A stretch of DNA of 64,000 bases, taken from Parafrankia irregularis (lineage in GTDB: Bacteria > Actinomycetota > Actinomycetes > Frankiales > Frankiaceae). Below the pieces are notes generated by a model. That model ran no database searches. It saw nothing but the letters and a program-made list of their open reading frames with translations, and was not told where the DNA came from. Both the position numbers and the translations under genes were made by a program. Position 1 is the stretch's first letter. Every line of letters begins with the position of its first letter. The stretch is taken from contig NZ_FAOZ01000017.1 in the NCBI RefSeq assembly GCF_001536285.1, forward strand, positions 1 to 64,000. The letters run 5' to 3'. Of this stretch, positions 20,382-28,331 are shown piece after piece.

Positions 20382-21769
20382 CGTGTTGTCGCCTCGGCCG
20401 GGACGGACGCCGGTCGGCTGGTGGGACGTCCCAGGCCCAGGTGCCCGCGCAGCGTGGTCTGCTCGTATTCGGTGCGGAACAGGCCGCGGCGGCGCAGCTC
20501 GGGAACGACCTGGTCGACGAAGTCCTCCGCGGGCCCGGGCAGGTTGGGGAAGCTGATGTTGAAGCCGTCGGCGGCTCTGGCCCGGAACCAGCGCTCGATG
20601 TGGTCGGCGACCGCCTCCGGGGTCCCCACCACCGAGGAGACGGCGGCGAAGCGCAGCGCGAGCTGCCGGATCGTCAGCCGCTCCCGCCGCGCGAGGTCCA
20701 GCAGCAGGTCCTGCCGGCTCCGGCTGCGGTTGGTGACACCGACGTCCGGGACGGGCCCGTCCAACGGGTATGGCGACAGGTCGACGTCACCGATGTTGTC
20801 CTGGACCAGCCGGCGTGCGACGTCGTCGTGTACCAGCTCCTGCAGCTCGTCGAGCCGGGCCCGGGCCTCGGCCTCGGTGCTCGCGACGTAGGGCGCGAGC
20901 ACGGGCCACACCAGCAACCTGTCGGGGTCGCGGCCGTGCGCCGCCGCGCGGGCCTTCACGTCGGCGTAGAACGCCTGGGCGCCCGCCAGCGTCACCTGCG
21001 CCGTGAAGATCACCTCGCCGTGGCGGGCGGCGAAGTCCCGGCCCGTCTCCGACGAGCCGGCCTGGAAGATCACCGGATGTCCCTGCGGTGGCCGCGAGAT
21101 GTTCAGCGGCCCGCGCACGGTGAAGTGCTCCCCGGCATGATGCGGCGGGCTCAGTCCGGCGGGGTCGTAGTAGCGGCCGCCGGCGCGGTCGCGGACCACC
21201 GAGCCGTCGGCGAAGCTGTCCCACAGCGCGCGGACCACACCGACGAACTCCTCGGCCCGCCGGTAGCGCAGCGGGTGGTCGAGGTGGGTGTCCCGACCGA
21301 AGTTGCCCGCCTCCAGCGGGACGACCGAGGTCACCACGTTCCAGCCGGCCCGGCCTCCGCTGATGTGGTCGAGCGAGGCGAACTTGCGGGCCACGTGGAA
21401 GGGCTCGTTGTAGGTGGTCGTCGCGGTCGCGACGAGGCCGATCCGTTCCGTCACCGTCGACAGCGCGGCGAGCAGGGTGAGCGGCTCGAAGTGCTCGGCC
21501 CGGGCGGTGCGGCGCAACGAGTCCAGGTCGTGGCCCCAGATCGCGACGACGTCCGCGAGGAACAGTGCGTCGAAGGTGCCGCGCTCCAGGATGCGGGCGA
21601 CCCGGATGTGGTGGCCGAGGTCCAGCTGCCCGCCCGGCGGCGACGACGGATGGCGCCAGCCCGCGATGTGGCCGCCGGACCCGTGCAGCAGCGCCCCGAA
21701 CGTGAGCCGCCGCGGCCGCTCCCCCGGTGTCGGCCGCTGCCCCACGGTCGGCCGCTCCCCGACGGTCAC
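20378..21769 (-). CDS. NtaA/SnaA/DszA-family flavin-dependent monooxygenase
   Basis: This 463-aa paralogue of the gene at 19032 (both share the TTYNEPF/Y, SGGRAGWN, RPPQG-PVI and LRRRGLFRTEY motifs) is a predicted FMNH2-dependent oxygenase. The GTG at 21769 is chosen because it overlaps the stop of the SsuD-like gene (GTGA) and because the longer open frame merely shadows that gene. The N-terminus carries a low-complexity ERPTVGQRPTPGERP stretch before the catalytic domain starts at RRLTFGALLHG. It is the middle member of the coupled operon. No reductase gene is visible nearby, so FMNH2 must come from elsewhere. Confidence 0.92.
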   Translation of the reverse strand: MTVGERPTVGQRPTPGERPRRLTFGALLHGSGGHIAGWRHPSSPPGGQLDLGHHIRVARILERGTFDALFLADVVAIWGHDLDSLRRTARAEHFEPLTLLAALSTVTERIGLVATATTTYNEPFHVARKFASLDHISGGRAGWNVVTSVVPLEAGNFGRDTHLDHPLRYRRAEEFVGVVRALWDSFADGSVVRDRAGGRYYDPAGLSPPHHAGEHFTVRGPLNISRPPQGHPVIFQAGSSETGRDFAARHGEVIFTAQVTLAGAQAFYADVKARAAAHGRDPDRLLVWPVLAPYVASTEAEARARLDELQELVHDDVARRLVQDNIGDVDLSPYPLDGPVPDVGVTNRSRSRQDLLLDLARRERLTIRQLALRFAAVSSVVGTPEAVADHIERWFRARAADGFNISFPNLPGPAEDFVDQVVPELRRRGLFRTEYEQTTLRGHLGLGRPTSRPASVPAEATTR

Positions 21770-22950
21770 CGGACCGCTCCCGCCAGCGGTTCGCCGCCGG
21801 GCACGCCGCCGGGGACACCGCCAGCCGGATCGTGGGGTGCCGCCAGCAGGCCACGCGCGCGCAGCAGCTCCGCCGCTCCTTCGGCCATCTGGTAGGCCTC
21901 CTCCAGGTGCGGCTGGCCGGAGAGGATGAAGTGGTCGAGGCCGAGCGCGTGGTATTCCTCGATCCGCTCGGCCACCTGCTCGTGGCTGCCAACGATCGCC
22001 GTGCCCGCCCCGCCGCGCACAAGCCCGTAGCCGGCCCAGATGTTCGGATACACCTCCAGGCTCGTGCGGTCGCCGCCGTGCAGGGCGGCCATCCGGCGCT
22101 GGCCGACCGACTCGCTCGCGGCGAAGACGGCCTGGTGCGCGGCGATCCGCGCGTCGTCGAGGCCGGCGAGCAGCCGGTCGGCCTCCGCCCACGCCTGCGC
22201 GGCGGTGTCCCGGCTGATCACATGGAAGCGGATGCCGAAGCGCAGCTCGTCCGCCCGGCCCGCCGCCGCGGCCAGCGAGCGCATCCGGTCGAGCCGCTCG
22301 GTGATCTGCGCCGGGGTCTCGCCCCAGGCCAGGTAGACGTCGGCCCGCCGGGCCGCGACCTGCTCCGCGGCGGGGCTGGCTCCGCCGAAGAAGATCGGCG
22401 GTCGTCCCCAGGGCGCGACGTCCACGGTCGCCTCCTGGATGTCGTAGTGCTCGCCGGTGAAGCTGAACGCCGGGTTCGCGCCCGCGACACCGCGCAGCAC
22501 CGTGAGGAACTCGTCCGTCCGGGCGTAACGCTGGTCGTGGTCGAGGTGGTCGCCGAGGCGGCGCTGCTCGGCCGAGTCGCCGCCGGTGACGATGTTGAGC
22601 AGCAGCCGGCCACCGGAGACCCGCTGGAAGGTGGCCGCCTGGTGCGCGGCGAGCGTCGGGGAGATCAGCCCCGGCCGGAACGCGACGAGGAATCGCAGCC
22701 GGCTGGTGACCTGGGTGAGCGCGGCGGTGACGATCCAGGCGTCCTCGCACCACAGCCCGGTCGGCGTGAGCACGGCCTCGTAGCCGAGCTGTTCGGCGGC
22801 GCGGGCGATCTGGCCGAGGTACTCGATCGTCGGCGGGCGGAACCCCGGGTTGTGCACGCCGTCCGCGGCGAAGTCCGCCTCGCCGTTCGAACTGACGATG
22901 CCCCGGTCATCGCCTCTCGTCGGTAGGAACCAGTGCAGGTGCAGTGCCAT
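21766..22950 (-). CDS. SsuD-like alkanesulfonate monooxygenase (LLM class)
   Basis: This 394-aa protein has the SsuD pattern: start MALHLHWFLPT, the RFLVAFRPGL strand, TFQRVSGGRLLLNIVTGGD and the C-terminal HPHLEEAYQMAE-type motif (here GQPHLEEAYQMAE). The enzyme class desulfonates alkanesulfonates to aldehyde and sulfite using FMNH2 and O2. The ATG at 22950 follows a GAGGAG site. The C-terminus has a Gly/Pro-rich tail. It leads an operon of three monooxygenases. With the SsuA-like lipoprotein and TauD-like dioxygenase at 61.8-63.9 kb it suggests sulfonate scavenging, although the two loci are 39 kb apart. Confidence 0.9.
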   Translation of the reverse strand: MALHLHWFLPTRGDDRGIVSSNGEADFAADGVHNPGFRPPTIEYLGQIARAAEQLGYEAVLTPTGLWCEDAWIVTAALTQVTSRLRFLVAFRPGLISPTLAAHQAATFQRVSGGRLLLNIVTGGDSAEQRRLGDHLDHDQRYARTDEFLTVLRGVAGANPAFSFTGEHYDIQEATVDVAPWGRPPIFFGGASPAAEQVAARRADVYLAWGETPAQITERLDRMRSLAAAAGRADELRFGIRFHVISRDTAAQAWAEADRLLAGLDDARIAAHQAVFAASESVGQRRMAALHGGDRTSLEVYPNIWAGYGLVRGGAGTAIVGSHEQVAERIEEYHALGLDHFILSGQPHLEEAYQMAEGAAELLRARGLLAAPHDPAGGVPGGVPGGEPLAGAVR

Positions 22951-23296
22951 GGCGGGTCGCTCTCCTCGGGCGCCCGGCGGCCGCCGCGCCGGCCGCCGGG
23001 CGTGGCATCGCCGGTGGCACAGGCAACCGGAATCGAATGTCGGCCGAAGCGGGCGTGCACCACGGACGGCACCATCACGCGACCGGGCCACACCGAATTC
23101 ACGGACCTCCCTGGCGCGGGTTTTCTCGGCGGGTCCGGCTGCGAGCGTCGCACCGCGAAACAACCTGCGTCAACCGATCCGGCAATTCTCCGGAAAAATG
23201 CTGCTGAAATGTTTCTCAATCGTGACCAGCCGCCTCGTGGCGACGGCGCTCCCAGCCGGGCCGCCCGAGGCTTCGGCCCCCGCGATGACGGCGAAG

Positions 23297-23335
23297 GCAT
23301 ATTAATACTAGATCGATCGAGATAATGAACTATGC
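23297..23335. promoter_or_regulatory. AT-rich imperfect dyad upstream of the monooxygenase operon
   Basis: This 39-base AT-rich island begins GCATA and ends TATGC, with a central TCGATCGA and partly matching flanks. It sits within the 814-base divergent gap 22951-23764 between the SsuD-like gene and an SDR gene. It is a likely promoter/operator, orientation undetermined. The rest of the gap holds the palindrome at 23454-23481 and the possible small ORF at 23343, and otherwise nothing I can name. Confidence 0.45.
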
Positions 23336-23342
23336 TGGCGCC

Positions 23343-23486
23343 ATGAGACCGACCACCGCCCCCTGCCGCGGCCGCCGACCGCTGGCCGCCAGGCCCGGGA
23401 CCAGTGCCGATGGTGGTTCCACCGCCCATGGGCGCGGGGCCGACCTGAGACCGGACGCCGGCTGCCATGGCAGCCGGCGTCGGTAG
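23343..23486 (+). other. Possible 47-aa leader ORF (unproven)
   Basis: An ATG at 23343 directly follows the AT-rich island and opens 47 codons ending TAG. The product is Arg-, Gly- and Pro-rich with two cysteines (PCRGRR, GCHGS). The 28-base perfect palindrome at 23454-23481 lies at its 3' end, an arrangement seen in leader-peptide attenuators. No clear ribosome binding site was seen and composition is not decisive. I list it as an observation, not a gene. Confidence 0.2.
23454..23481. promoter_or_regulatory. 28-bp perfect palindrome
   Basis: The left half GACGCCGGCTGCCA and the right half TGGCAGCCGGCGTC are exact reverse complements with no spacer. As DNA it is a strong symmetric protein site. 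As RNA it would fold only with a small loop, so a DNA operator is the simpler reading. It is 284 bases upstream of the SDR at 23765. Confidence 0.6.
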
Positions 23487-23764
23487 CTGACCTCGGTAAC
23501 CGGGGCACCGACAGCTGGGGCAACCGCACCGACCCGGCCGGCCCGCGGCGAAGCGAACGCGTCTCCCGCCGTTTCTCCCGCGCCAGTGAGCCTTTTCTGC
23601 CGCACGCCGCACAACGCACGGTCGGGGATGCCACAGGTCCGAGTCGACGAAGGAAAAGGCTTAATGCGGAGTCCACCGCGAACCACAGCTGTTTCGCGCT
23701 GCTCTTTCTTCGTCATCGTGGGCGCGGCCGCGCGCCGAGTACATCTATCGAAGGTGAGCGGATA

Positions 23765-24544
23765 ATGGATCTGGGACTTGACGGACGCCGCGCGATCGTG
23801 ACTGGCGGGAGCCGCGGGATCGGGCGTGCCATCGCGGCCGCGCTGGTCGCCGAGGGTGTCCAGGTGGTGATCGCCGCACGCGACGAGGAGCGGCTCAAGG
23901 TGACCGCCGCCGAGCTCGCGGCCGGCGCTGCCGGTGGCGTCGTGGTGCCGGTCGTCGCCGACACCGGCAGCGACGAATCCGTGCGGGAGCTGGTCGCACG
24001 CACCGTCAGCGAGCTCGGCGGGGTCGACATCCTGGTGAACAACGCCGCCCGGGTCGGTGGGTCGGGCACCCCGGGCGACGTCCGGGCGCTGGCCACCGCG
24101 GACGCCGCCGACGACTTCAACGTCAAGGTGCTCGGCTACCTGCGCGCCGCGCAGGAGGTCATCCCCCACCTGGCGGAGCAGGGCTGGGGCCGGATCGTCA
24201 ACATCGGTGGCCTCGCCGCCCGCCAGGTCGGCATCGTCGGCGGCTCGATCCGCAACGCCGGCATCGTCGCGCTGACGAAGACGCTCGCCGACGAGCTCGG
24301 GCCGCGTGGCATCACCGTCAACGCCGTGCACCCCGGGTTCACCAGGACGGACCAGCACGGCGGCACGATCTCCCTGGACGAGGAGCAGTACGCCACCTTC
24401 GGTGACCGCGTCGCCATCGGCCGCATCGTGACGGCCGACGAGGTGGCGGCCGTCGTCACATTCCTGGTCTCGCCGGTCGCCGCGGCCATCACGGGAGAGT
24501 CGATCGCTGCCGGCGGAGGCACCCCCGGCCCGATCCACTACTGA
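23765..24544 (+). CDS. SDR-family protein lacking the YxxxK active site
   Basis: This 259-aa short-chain dehydrogenase has an intact cofactor region (TGGSRGIG at residues 13-20, NNAA at 92-95, IVNIGG). Where other SDRs have Tyr-x-x-x-Lys it reads GSIRNAGIVALTK, so by alignment the Tyr falls on Gly160 and the Lys on Asn164. A subgroup of SDRs carries such an 'RNA' motif, and their chemistry is unclear. The protein may bind NAD(P) without classical dehydrogenase activity. It is followed 86 bases later by a GST-like gene and is divergent from the monooxygenase operon. An ATG with a GGTGAGCGG-like sequence upstream supports the start. Confidence 0.85.
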   Translation: MDLGLDGRRAIVTGGSRGIGRAIAAALVAEGVQVVIAARDEERLKVTAAELAAGAAGGVVVPVVADTGSDESVRELVARTVSELGGVDILVNNAARVGGSGTPGDVRALATADAADDFNVKVLGYLRAAQEVIPHLAEQGWGRIVNIGGLAARQVGIVGGSIRNAGIVALTKTLADELGPRGITVNAVHPGFTRTDQHGGTISLDEEQYATFGDRVAIGRIVTADEVAAVVTFLVSPVAAAITGESIAAGGGTPGPIHY

Positions 24545-24630
24545 CCGCCCACCCGACCGCCCACCCGACCGACCGCCCATCCGCCACGCACTGCCCGCAG
24601 AAGCCGGACCGGAGGAGGAAGAGGACCCTC

Positions 24631-25563
24631 ATGCCCCAGCCCACGGACACCACCCAGCCCACGAACACCACCCAGCCCACCGGGCCGGCGTTCGCCACGC
24701 CCACCGACGTGGCGGCCCACGGCGAGTACGCGATCAGGCGCGACCCCACCGACCCCCGCCCGCTCTACCGGTTCACCGGACGGATCACCGCGGACGGCTC
24801 CAGCGGCTACCGGGCCGAACCCGGCCGCTACCACCTCTACTCCGGCTGGTTCTGCCCCTGGGCGCACCGGGTCCTCCTGCAGCGTGCCCTGCACGGCCTC
24901 GAGGACGTCATCAGCGTCTCCTACGTCGACGGCACCCGCGACGCCCGAGGCTGGGCGTTCCGGGAGACCTACGGCCCGGACCCGGTGAACGGGTTCACCC
25001 TGCTACGCGACGCCTACGAGGCGACCGAGCCGGGTTTCGACGGTCACGTCTCCGTGCCCACCCTGTGGGACCGGCAGACCGGCCGGGTCGTCTCGAACGA
25101 CTTCGTCACGCTCGGGCTCGACCTCGCGACCCAGTTCGGCGCCTGGTCGAACGGCGCCGACACCTACCCCGAGCACCTGCGCGCCGAGATCGCCGAGCTC
25201 GACTCCTGGATCGGCCCGCAGGTGAACCACGGCGTGCACCGGGCGGCCAGGGACACAGCCATCCGCGCCACGCTGCTCAGCGCTTTCGCACGGCTCGAGG
25301 ACCGGCTCGCCGACACCGACTACCTGGCCGGCGGGCAGCTGACAGAGGCCGATGTGCGGCTGTGGGTGTCCCTGGTGCGCTACCGGGGACGCGCCGGCGA
25401 TCCGGCGGTCCTGCCACCGCTGTCGGATTTCCCGCAGCTGTGGTCCTACGCCCGCGCCCTCTACCAGCTCCCCGCCTTCCGCGCGACGACCGATTTCACC
25501 ACCTTCACGGATCCGTCCACGCTGCTGCCCGGCTGGGAGGTGACACCGACGCGCAACGCCTAG
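24631..25563 (+). CDS. Glutathionyl-hydroquinone reductase-like (Xi-class GST) protein
   Basis: This 310-aa protein is of the YqjG/ECM4 type. It has the catalytic CPWAHR motif (Cys75 in SGWFCPWAHR), SVPTLWD, VSNDF in the thioredoxin-like half, and a C-terminal helical domain with TEADVRLWVSLVRY and the PAFRATTDF end. The family removes a thiol adduct from quinols. Actinobacteria mostly use mycothiol, so the physiological thiol is open. The N-terminus begins with a Thr/Gln/Pro-rich repeat (TDTTQPTNTTQPT). A GGAGGAGG site precedes the ATG. Neighbouring SDR and flavin monooxygenases suggest aromatic or xenobiotic degradation. The last codon overlaps the convergent gene at 25560. Confidence 0.9.
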   Translation: MPQPTDTTQPTNTTQPTGPAFATPTDVAAHGEYAIRRDPTDPRPLYRFTGRITADGSSGYRAEPGRYHLYSGWFCPWAHRVLLQRALHGLEDVISVSYVDGTRDARGWAFRETYGPDPVNGFTLLRDAYEATEPGFDGHVSVPTLWDRQTGRVVSNDFVTLGLDLATQFGAWSNGADTYPEHLRAEIAELDSWIGPQVNHGVHRAARDTAIRATLLSAFARLEDRLADTDYLAGGQLTEADVRLWVSLVRYRGRAGDPAVLPPLSDFPQLWSYARALYQLPAFRATTDFTTFTDPSTLLPGWEVTPTRNA

Positions 25564-26726
25564 CCGGCCGGGCTAGCCGGCCGGGTGCCGGGGGTCGGGC
25601 GCCGGGGGTCGGGCGCCGGGCACGTGGTGCGCACCGTGGCGGGCTGCCAGCCGAGCGCCGGCGCGACGAGGTGGACGACATCGTGCAGGATCTGCTCGTA
25701 TTCGGCTCGGTCGAACTCATACGGCAGCTCGACGCGCAGCTCGCGTACGCCCGCCACCGCCGCGTCGGACTGCAACCGGGCGACGATCTCCTCGGCGGGG
25801 CCGATGAGATCGGGAGCGAACAACGTCCGGCGCGGACCGTGGGCACGCAGTGTGCGCTCGTGACGGCTCGCGGCGTAGGCGCGGTAGCGCGCACGGGTCG
25901 CCCCGTCAGCGCTGTCGGTCGGGACGATGACGCGGCCCAGCGCGATCCTGGCCGGGCCGCCGGGGCCAGCCGCCTTCCGGTAGGCGTCCAGCAGCGCGAG
26001 CTGCGCGGCGACGAAGTCGTCGGTGCCCTCGCCGCCCGCGACGAACCCGTCGATGACATTTCCCGTCAGCAGGTTCAGACCGTGCTCACCCGCCCACCGG
26101 GCCGACCGCAGACTCCCACCGCCGTACCACACCCGGTCAGCCAGCCCTGCGGCGTGCGGCTGCTGGCGTGGCCGCTGCACGTTGCCCGGCGAGTGGATGA
26201 CCGTGTCCTCGTCGCCGAGAAAGGCGCCGCGCAGCACCTCGACGAGCCGGCTGATCCGGCCGTACGACAGGTCGTGGCTTCGCCAGTCGCCGTCGAAGAC
26301 CAGATCGCCCAGCAGCTCGGCGTGCGGCGGAGTCCCGGCGCTGAACCCGGGCTGCAGCCGGCCGCGGGACAGCACGTCAACGGTCGCGAGGTCCTCCGCA
26401 AGCCGAAACGGGCTCTCGTAGCCGATCGGAATGACCGCCGTGCCCAGCTCGATCCGTGCGGTGCGCTGGGTCGCCGCGGCGAGAAACGCCGCGGCCGACG
26501 ACACGCCGTGTTCCAGGTGCCGCTGGCGGATCCAGGCACCGTCGAAACCGAGGCGCTCCCCGAGCTCGAACAGTTGCAGGGTCGCTTCGAGACCGGAGTA
26601 CGGGTCGCCGTCCGGGTAGTTCCCCGGGGTCAGGAAGGCCAGCGACGCGAGCCCGCCCGGCCGCTCCGAAGTGGGTTCCGGGTACATGGCATCGTTCCGG
26701 CTCGCGAGGCGACACGTTGCGGGCAC
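25560..26726 (-). CDS. LLM-class flavin-dependent oxidoreductase
   Basis: This 388-aa luciferase-like monooxygenase has the family elements FLTPGNYPD at the first strand, RIELGTAVIPI, VDVLSRGRLQPGFSAGT, WYGGGS and NLLTGNV. The GTG at 26726 is preferred over ATG 26687 because GGAGGAG lies 6 bases upstream of it. The C-terminus has a Pro-rich tail. It is distinct from the NtaA-type trio at 19-23 kb and closer to F420/FMN-dependent alkanal-type enzymes. It is convergent with the GST-like gene, with a 4-base overlap of the stops. The MarR regulator on the same strand lies 195 bases upstream. Confidence 0.88.
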   Translation of the reverse strand: MPATCRLASRNDAMYPEPTSERPGGLASLAFLTPGNYPDGDPYSGLEATLQLFELGERLGFDGAWIRQRHLEHGVSSAAAFLAAATQRTARIELGTAVIPIGYESPFRLAEDLATVDVLSRGRLQPGFSAGTPPHAELLGDLVFDGDWRSHDLSYGRISRLVEVLRGAFLGDEDTVIHSPGNVQRPRQQPHAAGLADRVWYGGGSLRSARWAGEHGLNLLTGNVIDGFVAGGEGTDDFVAAQLALLDAYRKAAGPGGPARIALGRVIVPTDSADGATRARYRAYAASRHERTLRAHGPRRTLFAPDLIGPAEEIVARLQSDAAVAGVRELRVELPYEFDRAEYEQILHDVVHLVAPALGWQPATVRTTCPAPDPRRPTPGTRPASPAG

Positions 26727-26921
26727 GCGGTTCTCCTCCCCGTCGGGGGCGGCGGCGGATCGCTCACGTCCGCGGGCGACGGCTGTTGGCCAACCGTAGG
26801 CACGGTCGCCCATTTTCGTCAATCTCGATAGAAGAAATGAAGAAACCGCACCATTCACCATGCGACACATAGTTACCGCGGGCGGAGATGATGTGGATCA
26901 GATCGTGGCGCGCGGCCCCGA

Positions 26922-27371
26922 CTATCCCGACCGATTCGCCTGGCCACCGGACAGCGGGCCGCCAGGGGCGACGAGCAGCCCGACCAGCGCGTCACGAGCC
27001 GGGGCCGGCACGGCGCTCCACCGCTCGCCGACCGCATCGGTGACTGCGGCACGAAGCTTGAGCCCGTAGGCCCGGCCATCGTCGGTGAGCCGCAGACGGG
27101 TGACACGCCGGTCCTCGGAGTCGGCCTGCCGGATGACGAGGCCGCGCCGGACCAGCCTGTCCGCCATGCCGGTGATGTTGGTCTTGTCGCAGCCGAGCAG
27201 CTCGGCGAGCTCACCGAACGAAGGCTCACGCCGCTGGAGCAGGCACAGCATCTCGACCTGTTGGACGGTGAGCCCGGCACCGCGGGCGACGGATCCGAGG
27301 ATCACCCGCATCTCCCGATGCAGCTCAAGCAGGCTGGCGGCGAGGCCATCCGGCCGCCCGACAGATGTCAT
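26922..27371 (-). CDS. MarR-family transcriptional regulator
   Basis: This 149-aa protein has a winged helix: LTVQQVEMLCLLQRREPSFGELAELLGCDKTNITGMADRLVRRGLVIRQ followed by the wing DRRVTRLRLTDDGRAYG. MarR proteins act as dimers that are released by phenolic or oxidised ligands. It is divergent from the SDR at 27467 and the gap holds a perfect dyad. That places the SDR, and perhaps the flavin oxidoreductase downstream of marR, under its control. Confidence 0.92.
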   Translation of the reverse strand: MTSVGRPDGLAASLLELHREMRVILGSVARGAGLTVQQVEMLCLLQRREPSFGELAELLGCDKTNITGMADRLVRRGLVIRQADSEDRRVTRLRLTDDGRAYGLKLRAAVTDAVGERWSAVPAPARDALVGLLVAPGGPLSGGQANRSG

Positions 27372-27414
27372 GCGGCGAGGGTACGCGACAGATGGTCCAG
27401 ATCCTCTACTATTT

Positions 27415-27433
27415 TAGTCGAGGATCTCGACTA
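27415..27433. promoter_or_regulatory. Operator dyad between marR and SDR
   Basis: TAGTCGAG and CTCGACTA are perfect 8-base arms around a 3-base spacer, in an AT-rich stretch (TACTATTTTAGTCG) that also looks like the promoter. It lies 44 bases from the marR start and 34 from the SDR start. Position and symmetry fit a MarR dimer site. Confidence 0.75.
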
Positions 27434-27466
27434 TCGATGTACTCACCATAAGCGCTGGAGCAGGCG

Positions 27467-28204
27467 ATGGAATCGGAACGCAGGGTGGCGCTCGTAACCG
27501 GCGGCTCGCGGGGAATCGGGCGGGCGATCGCCGAGCGCCTCGCCGCGGCCGGCAGTGCCGTCGTCGTCAACTACCACCTGAACGGTGACGCGGCCACCGA
27601 GACGGTCGAGGCCATCAGCCGCGCCGGCGGTGTCGCCGTGGCGATGCGCGGCGATGTCACCGACCAGGCGCAGGCATGCGCGCTGTTCGAGAGCGCCGAG
27701 CAGCGGTTCGGCCGGCTGGACACCGTGGTCAGCAACGCCGGAGTGGCCCGGTTCGCGCCCATCGCGGCCACGACGGACGACGATTTCGAGGAGACCTTCG
27801 CCCTCAACACCCGAGCCACATTCTTCCTCCTGCGGGAGGCGGCCAACCGGTTGCGCGACAACGGCCGGGTCGTCGTGATCTCCTCCGGGGTCACGCTCAC
27901 GCATCGAACCGGCACCGGCGTCTACGGCGCGAGCAAAGCCGCGGTAGAGCACCTGGTACGGGTCCTGGCGAAGGAGCTCGGGCCGCGGCAGATCACCGTG
28001 AACAGCGTGCTCCCCGGCGGGACTCGTACCGACGCGCTGCTCGCAAATACTCCCGCGGCCATGCTGGAGCGAATCGCCTCCGAGGTACCGCTGGGCCGGC
28101 TCGGCACGCCCGACGACATCGCCGAGATCGTGGCCTTCCTCGCCTCCCCCGGCGGCCGCTGGGTCACCGGCCAGTCCATCGCCGCGAGCGGCGGCGCGTT
28201 CTGA
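27467..28204 (+). CDS. SDR-family oxidoreductase (FabG-like)
   Basis: This 245-aa classical SDR has TGGSRGIG (residues 11-18), NYHLNG after strand 2, suggesting NADP use, SNAG, the catalytic Ser in VVVISSG, and YGASK, with the C-terminal VTGQSIAASGGAF. It is probably a ketoreductase. It starts at an ATG after GGAGCAGGCG. It is divergent from marR and the likely target of that regulator. The downstream catalase is convergent, with a 127-base gap. Confidence 0.9.
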   Translation: MESERRVALVTGGSRGIGRAIAERLAAAGSAVVVNYHLNGDAATETVEAISRAGGVAVAMRGDVTDQAQACALFESAEQRFGRLDTVVSNAGVARFAPIAATTDDDFEETFALNTRATFFLLREAANRLRDNGRVVVISSGVTLTHRTGTGVYGASKAAVEHLVRVLAKELGPRQITVNSVLPGGTRTDALLANTPAAMLERIASEVPLGRLGTPDDIAEIVAFLASPGGRWVTGQSIAASGGAF

Positions 28205-28331
28205 GTAACAGTGCATTCTGAGTAGTGGGCTAATCATCCGCGAAGGCCGCGCCCGGGACCGGGACCGGGTGAGAATCCCCCGTCAGGGCGGAAACGCACA
28301 GGGCCCCGGGCCTGGCGGATTTCCGGATGTC

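Noticed and set aside
28235..28320. Riboswitch-like stretch (ggtgagaatccccc) between the SDR and catalase
   Set aside because: Resembles part of FMN or cobalamin boxes, but the remaining conserved boxes are missing and it lies between two convergent genes, where no 5' leader is expected.
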